Source: an uncultured Collinsella sp.
Lineage (GTDB): Bacteria > Actinomycetota > Coriobacteriia > Coriobacteriales > Coriobacteriaceae
NCBI GenBank assembly: GCA_958352845.1
Contig: CATWQC010000004.1
Coordinates: 62,001-126,000 of the forward strand
Length of the DNA stretch: 64,000 nucleotides
Direction of reading: 5' to 3'
Below, piece after piece: positions 17,681 to 27,341 of this stretch. Under the pieces are notes generated by a model, which searched no databases, was not told the origin of the DNA, and saw only the letters and a program-made list of their open reading frames with translations. Both the position numbers and the translations under genes were made by a program. Position 1 is the first letter of the stretch; each line of letters starts with the position of its first letter.

Positions 17681-19492
17681 ATGAATACTTCAATTGACAT
17701 TTCCCACATCCGCAACTTCTCGATTGTTGCGCACATCGACCATGGCAAGTCCACGATCAGTGACCGCATTCTCGAGCTCACCCATACCGTCGACGAGCGC
17801 GACATGGAGTCGCAGCTGCTCGACACCATGGATATCGAGCGCGAGCGCGGCATCACGATCAAGTCCAATGCCGTTCGCGTGTCCTATGACGCCGACGATG
17901 GCGAGACGTATCAGTTCAATCTGATCGATACGCCGGGCCACGTGGACTTTACCTATGAGGTCTCGCGCTCGCTGGCAGCCTGTGAGGGCGCGGTGCTCGT
18001 TGTCGACGCCACACAGGGCGTCGAGGCACAGACCGTCTCCAACGCGACGCTTGCCATGAACGCCAATCTGGACATTGTGCCGGCCATCAACAAGATCGAC
18101 CTGCCCTCGGCTCATCCCGACGAGGTTAAGACCGAGATCGAGGATGACCTGGCGATCCCTGCCGATGATGCCGTGTGTGTCTCGGGCAAGACCGGCGAGG
18201 GCATCCACGATCTGCTGGAGTCCATTGTCTTTCTGATCTCTCCGCCCAAGGGCGATGCGAACGCGCCGCTCAAGGCACTTATTCTGGATTCGTACTTCGA
18301 TGAGTACCGCGGCGTCGTCGCCACGGTCCGCGTCTTTGACGGCTCCATTAAAAAGGGCGATACCCTTCGTATGATGCAGGCAGAAGGTGACTTTTTGGTC
18401 GACGGCGTGGGCGTCAAGCGTCCCGCCGAGACCCCGGTCGATGCGCTGACGGTCGGTGAGGTGGGCTACGTGGTCACGGGCCTGAAGGACCCCGAGGCCG
18501 TTCGCGTGGGCGATACCCTTACGTGGGCGTCGAATCCCTGTCCCGAGCCGCTTCCCGGCTACCGCGAGGCCAAGCCCATGGTCTACACGGGCCTGTTCCC
18601 AATTGACAACAAGGATTACGAGAATCTGCGCGACGCTCTCGATAAGCTGCATGTCAACGACCCGTCGTTGGTGTGGGAGCCCGAGACTTCGGTGGCGCTC
18701 GGCTTTGGTTTCCGCGTTGGCTTCTTGGGCCTGCTGCATATGGAGGTCGTCAAGGAGCGCCTGGAGCGCGAGTTCAACCTGGACCTGATTGCCACGAGCC
18801 CTTCGGTGGACTATCACGTCTACAAGACCGACGGCGAGATGATTGATGTTCGCAGCCCGCAGGATCTGCCCGAGGCTACGCGCATCGAGCGCATCGAGGA
18901 GCCCTACCTCAAGGCCAAGATTATCTGTCCGCCCGAGTATACGGGTGCCGTCATGCAGCTCGCTATCGAGCATCGCGGCGTTACAACCGACATGATCCAT
19001 CTCACGAGCAAATCGGTCGAGATGCGTTTCGACATGCCGCTTGCCGAGCTCATTCTGGACTTTTTTGACCAGCTCAAGAGCCGCACCAAGGGTTACGCCT
19101 CGCTCGACTACGAGTTCAACGAATATCGCCCCTCCGAGCTCGTCAAGCTCGACATCCTGCTTTCGGGCGACGAGGTGGACGCGCTGTCGTTTATCGTGCA
19201 CAAGGATAAGGCTTATGGCCTGGCCCGCGGTCTGTGCGACAAGCTCAAGGAAATCATTCCGCGCCAGCTGTTCGAGGTGCCTATCCAGGGCGCCATCGGC
19301 AACAAGATCATTGCCCGCTCTACCGTCAAAGCGCGCCGCAAGGACGTGCTGGCCAAGTGTTATGGCGGCGATATCTCGCGAAAGCGCAAGCTGCTCGAGA
19401 AGCAGAAAGAGGGCAAAAAGCGCATGAAGGCCATCGGCTCGGTCGAGGTTCCGCAGGAGGCCTTTATGGCGATTCTCAAGGTGGACGAGTAG
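17681..19492 (+). CDS. lepA: elongation factor 4 (LepA)
   Basis: A 603-residue translational GTPase with the G1 motif [17 protein letters not shown] and [11 protein letters not shown]-like domains, and the LepA-specific C-terminal domain ending in [16 protein letters not shown]. It acts on stalled or early ribosomes, promoting back-translocation. The start is ATG 17681; an in-frame ATG 60 nt upstream lies inside the rpsT terminator and is not used. It heads a run of co-oriented genes (dus, hemW). Confidence 0.97.
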   Translation: MNTSIDISHIRNFSIVAHIDHGKSTISDRILELTHTVDERDMESQLLDTMDIERERGITIKSNAVRVSYDADDGETYQFNLIDTPGHVDFTYEVSRSLAACEGAVLVVDATQGVEAQTVSNATLAMNANLDIVPAINKIDLPSAHPDEVKTEIEDDLAIPADDAVCVSGKTGEGIHDLLESIVFLISPPKGDANAPLKALILDSYFDEYRGVVATVRVFDGSIKKGDTLRMMQAEGDFLVDGVGVKRPAETPVDALTVGEVGYVVTGLKDPEAVRVGDTLTWASNPCPEPLPGYREAKPMVYTGLFPIDNKDYENLRDALDKLHVNDPSLVWEPETSVALGFGFRVGFLGLLHMEVVKERLEREFNLDLIATSPSVDYHVYKTDGEMIDVRSPQDLPEATRIERIEEPYLKAKIICPPEYTGAVMQLAIEHRGVTTDMIHLTSKSVEMRFDMPLAELILDFFDQLKSRTKGYASLDYEFNEYRPSELVKLDILLSGDEVDALSFIVHKDKAYGLARGLCDKLKEIIPRQLFEVPIQGAIGNKIIARSTVKARRKDVLAKCYGGDISRKRKLLEKQKEGKKRMKAIGSVEVPQEAFMAILKVDE

Positions 19493-19496
19493 GTCC

Positions 19497-20540
19497 ATGG
19501 TACTTTCTGAATACAGCAAGCGGTTGCTTGGCGCCTATGCCGAGCAGCCGTTCCTTATGGCTCCCATGGCGGGCGTGACCGATCCCGCCTATCGCATCAT
19601 GTGCCGCCGTCGCGGTGCCCATCTTGCCTATAGCGAGATGGTGAGCGTGGCGGGCCTTGCCTATGCCAGCAATAAGACGTGGCGCCTGGTACTGCCGGCC
19701 GATGAGGAGCAGCAGATCTGCGTGCAGCTCTTTGGCTCCAAGCCCGATCAGTTTGCGAGCGCTGTTGCTGCCGTCGAGGAGCGTGTGGGCGATCGCCTGT
19801 CGCTGATCGATATCAACATGGCCTGCCCGGCTCGCAAGGTCGTCACCAAGGGCGAGGGCTCGGCGCTTATGCGCACTCCCGATCTGGCCGAGCAGATCGT
19901 CGAGGCGGCGGTGGGCGCGGCGCATGTGCCCGTGACCGTAAAAATCCGTAAGGGCTTTTACGCCGAAGACCGCAACGCCGCGACGTTTGCCCAGATGCTT
20001 GAGGGAGCAGGGGCCGCCGCGGTGGCGGTACATGGTCGCTGCGCCACGCAGCTCTATACGGGCCAGGCCGATTGGTCGGTCGTCGATGAGGTGGCCGACG
20101 CCGTCGAGATTCCCGTTATCGGTTCGGGCGATGTGTTCTCGGCAGAGGACGCTGCTGAGCATCTGCAAAGCTCGGGTGCCAGCGCGGTGTTTATCGCGCG
20201 CGGCATCTACGGCAATCCATGGGTGTTCGGCGATGCCCGAGCCCTTGCACTCGATGGCACGCCGGTTCCTTCTCGCTCCTCGGTTGAGCGCCTGGATGCC
20301 CTGCGCGAGCACCTGACGCTCACGCACGAGCTGTTGCCGCTCATGTCGCGTGCCCGCACGTACGCAAGCTGGTATCTAAAGGGCATGCCCCATGCTGCCG
20401 CCTGGCGCGCTCAGGTGGTGCGTTGCTCCACATACGAGGAGTTCATGGCACTGGTCGATGATATCGAGCACGATGTGGTGGCCTGTGAGGCCGCACTTGC
20501 CGCCGGCGAGTCGGTGCCCGCTCATCCGTTGGAGGCCTAA
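19497..20540 (+). CDS. dus: tRNA-dihydrouridine synthase
   Basis: A 347-residue FMN enzyme of the DusB-like group. It has MAPMAGVTDPAYR at the N-terminus, the catalytic cysteine in NMACPARKVV and the FMN-phosphate segment GSGDVFSAEDA. It reduces uridine in the tRNA D-loop. It begins 4 nt after lepA. The exact target position cannot be told from sequence. Confidence 0.92.
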   Translation: MVLSEYSKRLLGAYAEQPFLMAPMAGVTDPAYRIMCRRRGAHLAYSEMVSVAGLAYASNKTWRLVLPADEEQQICVQLFGSKPDQFASAVAAVEERVGDRLSLIDINMACPARKVVTKGEGSALMRTPDLAEQIVEAAVGAAHVPVTVKIRKGFYAEDRNAATFAQMLEGAGAAAVAVHGRCATQLYTGQADWSVVDEVADAVEIPVIGSGDVFSAEDAAEHLQSSGASAVFIARGIYGNPWVFGDARALALDGTPVPSRSSVERLDALREHLTLTHELLPLMSRARTYASWYLKGMPHAAAWRAQVVRCSTYEEFMALVDDIEHDVVACEAALAAGESVPAHPLEA

Positions 20541-20542
20541 CG

Positions 20543-21775
20543 GTGGCCGTTACCGCGCTGTACGTGCATGTGCCGTTTTGCGCCCAAAAATGCCGGTACT
20601 GTGACTTTGACTCACGCAGTTTTGCTCCGTGCAACATGAGCGTTGCGCTCGATACCTATTTTGAGCAGTTGTATGCGCGCCTCGATGCTTTTGGCGACGC
20701 AGGCGCGCTTGCACAGATCCGCACCGTCTATGTTGGCGGCGGCACGCCGTCGCTGGCGGGGGAGCGTTTGGTAGAATTTGCCCGGCGTATCTCTGCGTGG
20801 TGCAAGCCTGTTGAGTTTACCTGCGAGGCCAATCCCGAATCGCTGACCGCAGAGCTTGCCACTGCGCTTGCTGGGGTGGGTGTCACGCGCGTCTCTCTGG
20901 GCGTGCAAACGCTCGATAACGCCGAACTTACCGCCATCGGCCGCATTCACGATGCCGATCGGGCGCTCGCTGCCATCACGACGGTCAAGGACGCTGGGCT
21001 TGTCGTGTCGTGCGACCTGATGTGCGGCCTTCCCGGGCAGACCGACCTAAGCTGGCAGCGCACACTCGATGGCGTGTTGGCGGCGGCGCCGCATCATGTG
21101 TCGGTGTACCCGCTCACGCTCGAGGAGGGCACGCCGCTCTATCGCATGGCGTGTCGCGACGAGTCGCTCGAGCCCGACGAGGATTTTCAGGCTGCATGCA
21201 TGGATGCGGCGCGTGAGCGCCTGAGTGCGGCCGGCTATCACCCGTATGAGGTGGCAAGCTACGCGCTCGACGGCCATGAGTGCGCCCACAACATTGCCTA
21301 TTGGACCGGACAGGGCTATCTGGGTTTGGGCCGCTCTGCCGCCGGTATGCTCGACGCCGAGGATTTCGATCGCTTGGCCGGGCTGTTTCCCGACGTGCTT
21401 GCTCGCGGCGATGCGTATCGCGTGCGCTTGGTGCAACGCGACGATGCCGCGACGACGTTTGATGCCGAGTATCTGTCGCAGCGCGAGGCGGCGGCCGAGG
21501 ATTTGATGCTTGCCTGTCGCATGACGCGTGGCATTGGGCCCGATCTGTTGGTTCGCTCGGCAAGCGTGATCGCTGCAGATGAGTTGGCGGCGGCCTGCGA
21601 CCGTGCGGTCGAGTTGGGCCTTGCCACCTGGGTGCCCGATCATATTGAAGGACATGCGGGGCGCGTCACCTCGAAAGACGTTATCGCAGGTCGCGTCCGT
21701 GCTCGTTTAGCGCCCACTCACTTGGGCTGGCTCGATGGAAATGTGCTGTTCGAGCTGTTTTGGGGTCTAGCCTAG
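20543..21775 (+). CDS. hemW: radical SAM heme chaperone HemW
   Basis: A 410-residue radical SAM protein with the CxxxCxxC cluster motif in HVPFCAQKCRYCDF, followed by the GGGTPS motif. This short form corresponds to HemW, which binds and delivers heme, rather than to the oxygen-independent coproporphyrinogen oxidase HemN with its extra N-terminal part. GTG 20543 is used, 7 nt after GGAGG in the dus 3' end. Confidence 0.88.
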   Translation: MAVTALYVHVPFCAQKCRYCDFDSRSFAPCNMSVALDTYFEQLYARLDAFGDAGALAQIRTVYVGGGTPSLAGERLVEFARRISAWCKPVEFTCEANPESLTAELATALAGVGVTRVSLGVQTLDNAELTAIGRIHDADRALAAITTVKDAGLVVSCDLMCGLPGQTDLSWQRTLDGVLAAAPHHVSVYPLTLEEGTPLYRMACRDESLEPDEDFQAACMDAARERLSAAGYHPYEVASYALDGHECAHNIAYWTGQGYLGLGRSAAGMLDAEDFDRLAGLFPDVLARGDAYRVRLVQRDDAATTFDAEYLSQREAAAEDLMLACRMTRGIGPDLLVRSASVIAADELAAACDRAVELGLATWVPDHIEGHAGRVTSKDVIAGRVRARLAPTHLGWLDGNVLFELFWGLA

Positions 21776-21785
21776 GCCGCTCGGG

Positions 21786-21791
21786 TAGAAT
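21786..21791 (+). promoter_or_regulatory. -10-like element before dnaJ1
   Basis: TAGAAT 40 nt before the dnaJ1 start. There is no convincing -35, and no CIRCE or HAIR-type heat-shock operator is seen. Confidence 0.3.
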
Positions 21792-21833
21792 TACCGCAAT
21801 ATATACGCTGCTGTGAGCAGGAGGTTGCCGCGC

Positions 21834-22937
21834 ATGGCGACGATGAACGAAAAAGATTACTACGAGATTTTGGGTGTCTCCAAGGACGCCACCTCGCGTG
21901 ATATACAGAAAGCCTTCCAGCAAAAGGCCCGCAAGCTCCATCCGGACGTCAACAAAGAACCGGATGCCGAGGAAAAGTTCAAAGAGGTTTCCGAGGCCTA
22001 TGCTGTGCTTTCGGACGAGCAGAAGCGTGCGCGCTACGACGCCATGCGCTCGGGCAATCCCTTTGCCGGCGCTCCCACGGCTTCGCCCTATGGCGGCGGT
22101 TACGCCGGCAGCGCGGGCTACGGCAATCCCTTTGAGGGCGGCTTTCCCTTTGGTGGCGCCTGGGGTCAGCCGCGTCGCGGGCAGGCTGCCTATAATCCCG
22201 AGAACGGCGCCAACGTGGTCGTCGATATTAAGCTCGACGCCAAGGAGGCCAAGGGCGGTGCCCGCAAGACCGTCCGCTATACGCGCTTCGATACCTGTGG
22301 TCACTGCGGCGGTTCGGGCTCTGTTTCGTCCGAGCATGCACATACCTGTCCGAGCTGCGGCGGTCGCGGCCACATCGATGTCGACCTGTCCTTTCTGTTT
22401 GGTGCCGGCACGTTCCAGTCTGTCTGCCCTGAGTGCGGTGGCTCCGGTAAGGTCGTCGCCGACCCCTGTCCCGATTGCGGCGGCAGCGGGCGAACCCGTG
22501 TGACCTCCGAGCAGACGATTGAGTTTCCCGCCGGCACGCACGATGGCGACGAGGTCCGTATTGGCGGCATGGGTCACGCCGGCACCAACGGCGCCTCTGG
22601 CGGTGATCTGGTCGGTCGGGCCCATGTTGAGGCCGAGCGCCTGGAAGGCAAGGCCCGTACCGGTTTTTACCTGATGGGCATCGTGGCGCCGTTTTTGGTG
22701 CTATCGGCCATCTCGGGCGTGTTCTCGGCCTTTGCCGTGATGTGCTTTATTCCGTTTGCCATGGGCCTGTTCATGGTGCTCTCGGACGGCGTGCTGCACC
22801 GCAGCCTGCTGTGGTGGAAGCGCGGCGCGATGCAGTTTGCCAACGGTTTTGCCAACGGCTTCATGTTCGCGCTCGTGTCGGTTTGGTTCGCGAGCTGTTC
22901 GCAACGGGCCATGCTTTCGCCGTACCAAATGCAATAA
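21834..22937 (+). CDS. DnaJ-family co-chaperone with membrane-spanning C-terminus
   Basis: A 367-residue protein. Residues 8-72 form a J domain with the HPD motif at 37-39, then come a Gly/Phe-rich region, a substrate-binding strand region and a zinc finger with four CxxCxGxG-like repeats (about 155-219). From about 225 the usual second substrate domain is cut short. Residues 278-318 and 335-354 are strongly hydrophobic and predict two to three membrane helices joined by [10 protein letters not shown]. Canonical DnaJ has no membrane part. The next gene is a normal DnaJ, so this copy is probably a membrane-tethered co-chaperone. ATG 21834 follows GCAGGAGG. Confidence 0.85.
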   Translation: MATMNEKDYYEILGVSKDATSRDIQKAFQQKARKLHPDVNKEPDAEEKFKEVSEAYAVLSDEQKRARYDAMRSGNPFAGAPTASPYGGGYAGSAGYGNPFEGGFPFGGAWGQPRRGQAAYNPENGANVVVDIKLDAKEAKGGARKTVRYTRFDTCGHCGGSGSVSSEHAHTCPSCGGRGHIDVDLSFLFGAGTFQSVCPECGGSGKVVADPCPDCGGSGRTRVTSEQTIEFPAGTHDGDEVRIGGMGHAGTNGASGGDLVGRAHVEAERLEGKARTGFYLMGIVAPFLVLSAISGVFSAFAVMCFIPFAMGLFMVLSDGVLHRSLLWWKRGAMQFANGFANGFMFALVSVWFASCSQRAMLSPYQMQ

Positions 22938-23018
22938 CATCAAACCCTCTGTTTGCGGCCGGCCCAGCTTGGGTATAGGACGCACTGTGACAATAATGAA
23001 AGTCGGAAGGATTCGGTC

Positions 23019-24167
23019 GTGTCGGAAAATAGGGATTACTACGAGGTGCTTGGCGTCGACAAGGATGCCGACGCGCGGACGATTAAGCGCGCGTTTCTAA
23101 AGAAGGCCCGTACCGTACACCCGGACGTTTCGGACGACCCCGAGGCCGAGGCTAAGTTCAAAGAGCTCAACGAGGCATATTCCGTTCTTTCCGATGAGCA
23201 GAAGCGTGCTAACTACGACCGTTACGGCACTGCCGACGGCCCCGGTGGCTCCGGCTACGTCGATATCAACGATATCTTTGGTGGCATGGGCATGGACGAC
23301 TTGTTCTCGTCGTTCTTTGGCGGCGGTGCCGGCGGTGGCGCCCGCAGCCGTCGTGAGCGTCGTCGCGGACGTGATATGGCCATCTCGCTTTCGGTGACGC
23401 TCGAGGAGGCGGCGCTCGGCTGCAAAAAGACAATCAGCTATGACCGCCTTGCTCCTTGCGAGGACTGCAATGGCACCGGTAGGGCAGAGGGCGCACAGGA
23501 AAAGCAGTGCGGCCGCTGCCACGGTACGGGCTACGTCACGACGGTTCAGCGATCGTTTTTGGGCCAGGTCCAGTCCTCTTCGCCTTGCCCCGACTGCCAC
23601 GGCGAGGGCACGGTCATCGATCATCCCTGCGAGACCTGTGACGGCCAGGGCCGCACGCCTTCGCACGAAAAGATCGACATCGATATTCCCGCCGGCGTTT
23701 CGACCGGTCGCCAGCTGCGTGTGAGCGGCTTTGGCGAGGCCGGCCTTCGCGGCGAGCCTTCGGGCGACCTGATTGTCAACGTGCGCGTTGCCGACCATGA
23801 GCGCTTTAAGCGCAACGGTGACGACCTGTACCTGGTGAGCGATATCTCGATTGCGCAGGCTGCGCTCGGCTGCGAGATCGAGGTCGAGGGCATTATGCCC
23901 GACGAGGTCGTTAAGGTGACGGTTCCCGCCGGCGCCCAGTACGGCGACACCGTGAGCGTCAATAATTACGGCATGCCGCGCATTGGCGGTGGCGGTTCGC
24001 GTGGCCGCCTGATCGTGCAACTGCGCGTGGTCGTTCCCACCAATCTTTCCAATAAGCAACGCGAACTGCTCCGTGCTTTTGCCGATGAGATGGGCGATGA
24101 CGTCGCTTCTGGTAAGAAGTCGGTGACCGACCGTATCAAGAGTGCCCTCGATGATATCCTCGATTAA
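23019..24167 (+). CDS. dnaJ: chaperone DnaJ
   Basis: A 382-residue canonical type I DnaJ. It has a J domain with HPD, a Gly-rich linker with GGGAGGGARSRRE, a complete zinc finger (CEDCNGTG, CGRCHGTG, CPDCHGEG, CETCDGQG) and both C-terminal substrate domains. It stimulates the DnaK ATPase. The start is GTG 23019, seven nt after GGAAGGA. It follows the membrane-anchored paralogue by 81 nt. No grpE or dnaK is visible here. Confidence 0.95.
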   Translation: MSENRDYYEVLGVDKDADARTIKRAFLKKARTVHPDVSDDPEAEAKFKELNEAYSVLSDEQKRANYDRYGTADGPGGSGYVDINDIFGGMGMDDLFSSFFGGGAGGGARSRRERRRGRDMAISLSVTLEEAALGCKKTISYDRLAPCEDCNGTGRAEGAQEKQCGRCHGTGYVTTVQRSFLGQVQSSSPCPDCHGEGTVIDHPCETCDGQGRTPSHEKIDIDIPAGVSTGRQLRVSGFGEAGLRGEPSGDLIVNVRVADHERFKRNGDDLYLVSDISIAQAALGCEIEVEGIMPDEVVKVTVPAGAQYGDTVSVNNYGMPRIGGGGSRGRLIVQLRVVVPTNLSNKQRELLRAFADEMGDDVASGKKSVTDRIKSALDDILD

Positions 24168-24176
24168 GGAGCCCGC

Positions 24177-25469
24177 GTGCTCGCACCCCATATTTCCGTC
24201 GTCAACCTCGGCTGCCGTGTCAACCGGGTTGAGTCTGACCGTATCACTGCCGACCTTATGCGCCTGGGCTTTGCTATTGTGGAGCCCCAGGATGCCGATC
24301 TGATCGTCATTAACACCTGTGCCGTTACGGGCGAGGCCGAGGCTAAGACCCGTAAGGCCGTCCGTCATGCGCTGGCCTATCCAAACGAGCCCTATGTGGT
24401 CGTGACCGGATGCGTGGTCAATTTGCATCCTGAGGAGCTGCTGGAGCTTTCGGATCGCGTGATCGCCGAGCCGTCCAAGATCGATGTCGCCGAACGTGTC
24501 TGCGAGGTGCTGGGCGTTGAGTCCGATAACGTTCCCGCCTGCAGCGATGGCGAGGTGGTCGATGTGCTTGGTCGCTCTCGCCTGGGCGTGAAGATTCAGG
24601 ACGGCTGCAACCATCGCTGCACCTATTGCATTGTGTGGAAGGCACGCGGCCCCGAGCGCTCCGTGCCCGTCGAGTCCGTGCTCGAGCAAGTTCGCGAGGC
24701 CCAGGAGGCCGGCGTGCCCGAGGTGGTGCTGACCGGTGTGAACTTGGGTGCCTACGATGGCAAGAGCGCGACCGACGAGCACGTCGAAATCGATGAGCTG
24801 CTCGAGGCCATCATGGAGCGCACGTCTATTCCGCATGTGCGCATTTCCTCGGTCGAGCCTATGGATATCTCCGAGCGCCTGCTTAAGGTTATGGCGCGCT
24901 ACCCGCAGCGTGTCGCCCCGTTTTTGCACCTGCCCGTGCAGTCCGGCTGCACGGCGACCCTGCATCGCATGGGCCGTCCCTATAGTGCCGAGGCCTTTGA
25001 GGACACGGTGCGTATGATTCGCGCCAATCTGCCACAGGCGTCACTTTCTTGCGACGTTATTGTCGGCTTCCCTGGCGAGACGGACGAGGAGTTCGAGGAG
25101 TCGCTGGCGCTGTGCCGCCGTGTGGGTTTCTCGCGTATGCACGTGTTCCGCTACAGCAAGCGTCCCGGCACCCTTGCTGCCGAGATGCCCGACCAGGTGC
25201 CGCCCGAGGTTATGGCCGAGCGCAGCCGCCGTATGCGGGCCGCCGCACAGGAGCTCGCCATTGCCGACGCTCGTCGTCGCGTGGGCACGGTCGAGCGTGC
25301 CGTGCTCGAGTATGGTGACAACCTGACGCTCGGCTCGTTCCATCATGCCCGTCTTGACGATACCTGTGGACTTACAGCTCCGTGCCTGCTCGATGTTGCT
25401 ATCATCGGAGTCGATGATTCCGGCTTGGTCCATGCACGCAGGGAGGTTCATGGAAGCCTCGAAGATTAG
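24177..25469 (+). CDS. mtaB: tRNA t6A37 methylthiotransferase MtaB
   Basis: A 430-residue radical SAM methylthiotransferase. The N-terminal domain has the three cluster cysteines (NLGCRVN, INTCAVTGEA, VTGCVV) and the second cluster motif lies in DGCNHRCTYCIV. The MtaB-type pattern GCRVNxxES separates it from MiaB and RimO, both of which are also encoded in this window. It makes ms2t6A in tRNAs reading ANN codons. GTG 24177 follows AAGGA. The 3' end overlaps phoH by 20 nt. Confidence 0.92.
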   Translation: MLAPHISVVNLGCRVNRVESDRITADLMRLGFAIVEPQDADLIVINTCAVTGEAEAKTRKAVRHALAYPNEPYVVVTGCVVNLHPEELLELSDRVIAEPSKIDVAERVCEVLGVESDNVPACSDGEVVDVLGRSRLGVKIQDGCNHRCTYCIVWKARGPERSVPVESVLEQVREAQEAGVPEVVLTGVNLGAYDGKSATDEHVEIDELLEAIMERTSIPHVRISSVEPMDISERLLKVMARYPQRVAPFLHLPVQSGCTATLHRMGRPYSAEAFEDTVRMIRANLPQASLSCDVIVGFPGETDEEFEESLALCRRVGFSRMHVFRYSKRPGTLAAEMPDQVPPEVMAERSRRMRAAAQELAIADARRRVGTVERAVLEYGDNLTLGSFHHARLDDTCGLTAPCLLDVAIIGVDDSGLVHARREVHGSLED

Positions 25470-26436
25470 ACTTACCGTTCCCGAGGGGATTGATCCCTCG
25501 CGCGTTTTGGGCGCCGGCGACGGCGTCCTTCGTGCGCTCGAGAGCTTGGTTCGCGCTCATGTGGTCGCCCGTGGCGATAGCATCTCCGTGAGCGGCGACC
25601 CGGACGAGGTCGAACTCGTGGCGCGCTTTTTCGAGCACGCTTTTCGCGAGGCGGCCGCCGGGCGCACGCTGTCTGCCGACGATGTCTCTCGCTGCCTGGC
25701 CGTCTTGCGCGACGGTGAGCACGAGGCTACGTCGCTTCGCGATGACGTGCTGCTTTCGTATCGCGGCCGCGTCATTCGCCCCAAGACGCTCGGCCAAAAG
25801 CGCTATGTGGATGCCATCCGCACGCATACCATCACGTTTGGCCTGGGTCCTGCCGGCACCGGTAAGACCTATCTGGCCATGGCGCTCGCCCTTGCCGCGC
25901 TCAAGCGTCACGAGGTGGGCCGTCTGATCTTGACGCGTCCGGTTGTCGAGGCGGGGGAGAATCTGGGCTTTTTGCCCGGCACCCTCGAGGAAAAGATCGA
26001 TCCCTACATGCGTCCGCTTTACGACGCCCTTTTTGACATGATGGATCGCGAGCGTACCGATGAGCTTATGGAGCGCGGCGTGATCGAGATCGCCCCGCTT
26101 GCCTACATGCGCGGCCGCACGCTGAGTGATGCCTTCGTGGTGCTCGACGAGGCGCAAAATACCACGCCCGAGCAGATGAAGATGTTCCTGACGCGCCTGG
26201 GCTTCAACTCCAAGTTCGTGATTACCGGCGACCTGAGCCAGCGTGACCTGGTGGGTCGTCGTGGTGGCTTGGCGGATGTCGAGAAGATTTTGGGCCGTGT
26301 CGATGATGTCGCATTTTCGCACCTCGAGCGCGCCGACGTGGTGCGCCATGCCTTGGTGGGACGTATCGTCGAGGCATACGATACTTATGATGATGTGCGC
26401 GAGAAGCGCGTACGTGACCGAAAGGAGTCCCGTTGA
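25450..26436 (+). CDS. phoH: PhoH-family ATPase
   Basis: A 328-residue protein with an N-terminal KH-like segment and a P-loop ATPase domain: Walker A GPAGTGKTYLA near residue 132 and Walker B VVLDEAQNTTPEQMK. It is a PhoH-like protein (the PhoL/YbeZ type), which in E. coli partners YbeY. Here ybeY follows directly with overlap, supporting a joint role in rRNA processing. The start is ATG 25450 after GGGAGG, inside the mtaB 3' end. Confidence 0.92.
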   Translation: MEASKIRLTVPEGIDPSRVLGAGDGVLRALESLVRAHVVARGDSISVSGDPDEVELVARFFEHAFREAAAGRTLSADDVSRCLAVLRDGEHEATSLRDDVLLSYRGRVIRPKTLGQKRYVDAIRTHTITFGLGPAGTGKTYLAMALALAALKRHEVGRLILTRPVVEAGENLGFLPGTLEEKIDPYMRPLYDALFDMMDRERTDELMERGVIEIAPLAYMRGRTLSDAFVVLDEAQNTTPEQMKMFLTRLGFNSKFVITGDLSQRDLVGRRGGLADVEKILGRVDDVAFSHLERADVVRHALVGRIVEAYDTYDDVREKRVRDRKESR

Positions 26437-26942
26437 GTGTATTGATCAGCAACGATGCCGAGCTCGATACGCTGCTCGACGCGCATGAGGTGGAGCACAT
26501 CTGCGAGGTTGTGCTTGCCGCCGAGGGCGTTGAGCGTGAAGTCGAGATTTCCCTTTCGTATGTCGACGAGGACGAGATGCACGAGCTCAACCACGAGTGG
26601 CGCGGTATCGACCGCACCACCGATGTGCTCTCGTTTGAATGCGACTCGGCCTTTGACGAGGATATTCCCGCCGACGAGACGCTCGAGCTCGGCGATATCA
26701 TCTTGGCCCCGCAGGTTATTGCCCGTCAGGCCCCCGGTTTTGGCAATAGCCCCGCTGACGAGTGTCGTCTGATGCTCGTACACGGCATGCTGCACCTGCT
26801 GGGCTATGACCATATCGAGGACGACGAGGCCGAGGTCATGGAGGCCCGCGAGGACGCCATCCTGCGCGATCTGGCGCTCGAGCGCGGCGAGGACCCCAAG
26901 CTAGTCCACGTCGGCCCCATCACCAACCACGCCCACGACTAG
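26433..26942 (+). CDS. ybeY: endoribonuclease YbeY (rRNA maturation factor)
   Basis: A 169-residue metalloprotein with the zinc motif HGMLHLLGYDH (HxxxHxxGxxH). It takes part in 16S rRNA 3' maturation and ribosome quality control. The start is TTG 26433, overlapping the phoH TGA, with AAAGGAG six nt upstream; no better start exists in frame. It sits in the order phoH-ybeY-dgkA-era-recO, widespread in Gram-positive bacteria. Confidence 0.94.
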   Translation: MSVLISNDAELDTLLDAHEVEHICEVVLAAEGVEREVEISLSYVDEDEMHELNHEWRGIDRTTDVLSFECDSAFDEDIPADETLELGDIILAPQVIARQAPGFGNSPADECRLMLVHGMLHLLGYDHIEDDEAEVMEAREDAILRDLALERGEDPKLVHVGPITNHAHD

Positions 26943-26951
26943 GAGCCGTCT

Positions 26952-27329
26952 ATGATTCCCGGATCGAACAAGGACCATCCGTCCTTCTTAAAGTCGTTTT
27001 CCTACGCCATGGAGGGCTTCGTCACCGCCGTCAAGACCGAGCGCAACATTAAGGTCATGCTCGTGGCGGGCGTGTGTACCGTCATTGCCGGCTGTATCGT
27101 GGGCCTCGACATTGCCGAGTGGGCCACGATTATCATCTGTTGTGGCCTGGTGATTCACGGCGAGCTGTGCAACACCGCTATGGAGGCTATCGTCGACCTA
27201 GCGACCCAGGAGCTCCATCCGCTGGCCAAGCGTGCGAAGGACATCGCCGCCGCCTCTGTATACGTTCTTTCCATCACCGCCGCGATTGTGGGCTTGCTGG
27301 TATTTGCCCACGCGCTCGGCTTTATTTAG
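26952..27329 (+). CDS. dgkA: undecaprenol/diacylglycerol kinase DgkA
   Basis: A 125-residue membrane protein with three hydrophobic helices and the DgkA signature ELCNTAMEAIVDL...KDIAAASV. Gram-positive members phosphorylate undecaprenol to recycle the cell-wall lipid carrier, while the E. coli enzyme uses diacylglycerol; sequence alone does not settle which. It lies between ybeY and era. Confidence 0.92.
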   Translation: MIPGSNKDHPSFLKSFSYAMEGFVTAVKTERNIKVMLVAGVCTVIAGCIVGLDIAEWATIIICCGLVIHGELCNTAMEAIVDLATQELHPLAKRAKDIAAASVYVLSITAAIVGLLVFAHALGFI

Positions 27330-27341
27330 AAAGGGATTCCC

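Noticed and set aside
17690..19519. A 609-codon open frame on the minus strand opposite lepA
   Set aside because: Antisense shadow of lepA without domain or ribosome site.
23097..24965. A 622-codon open frame on the minus strand opposite dnaJ and mtaB
   Set aside because: It spans two real genes in antisense and has composition typical of a codon shadow.
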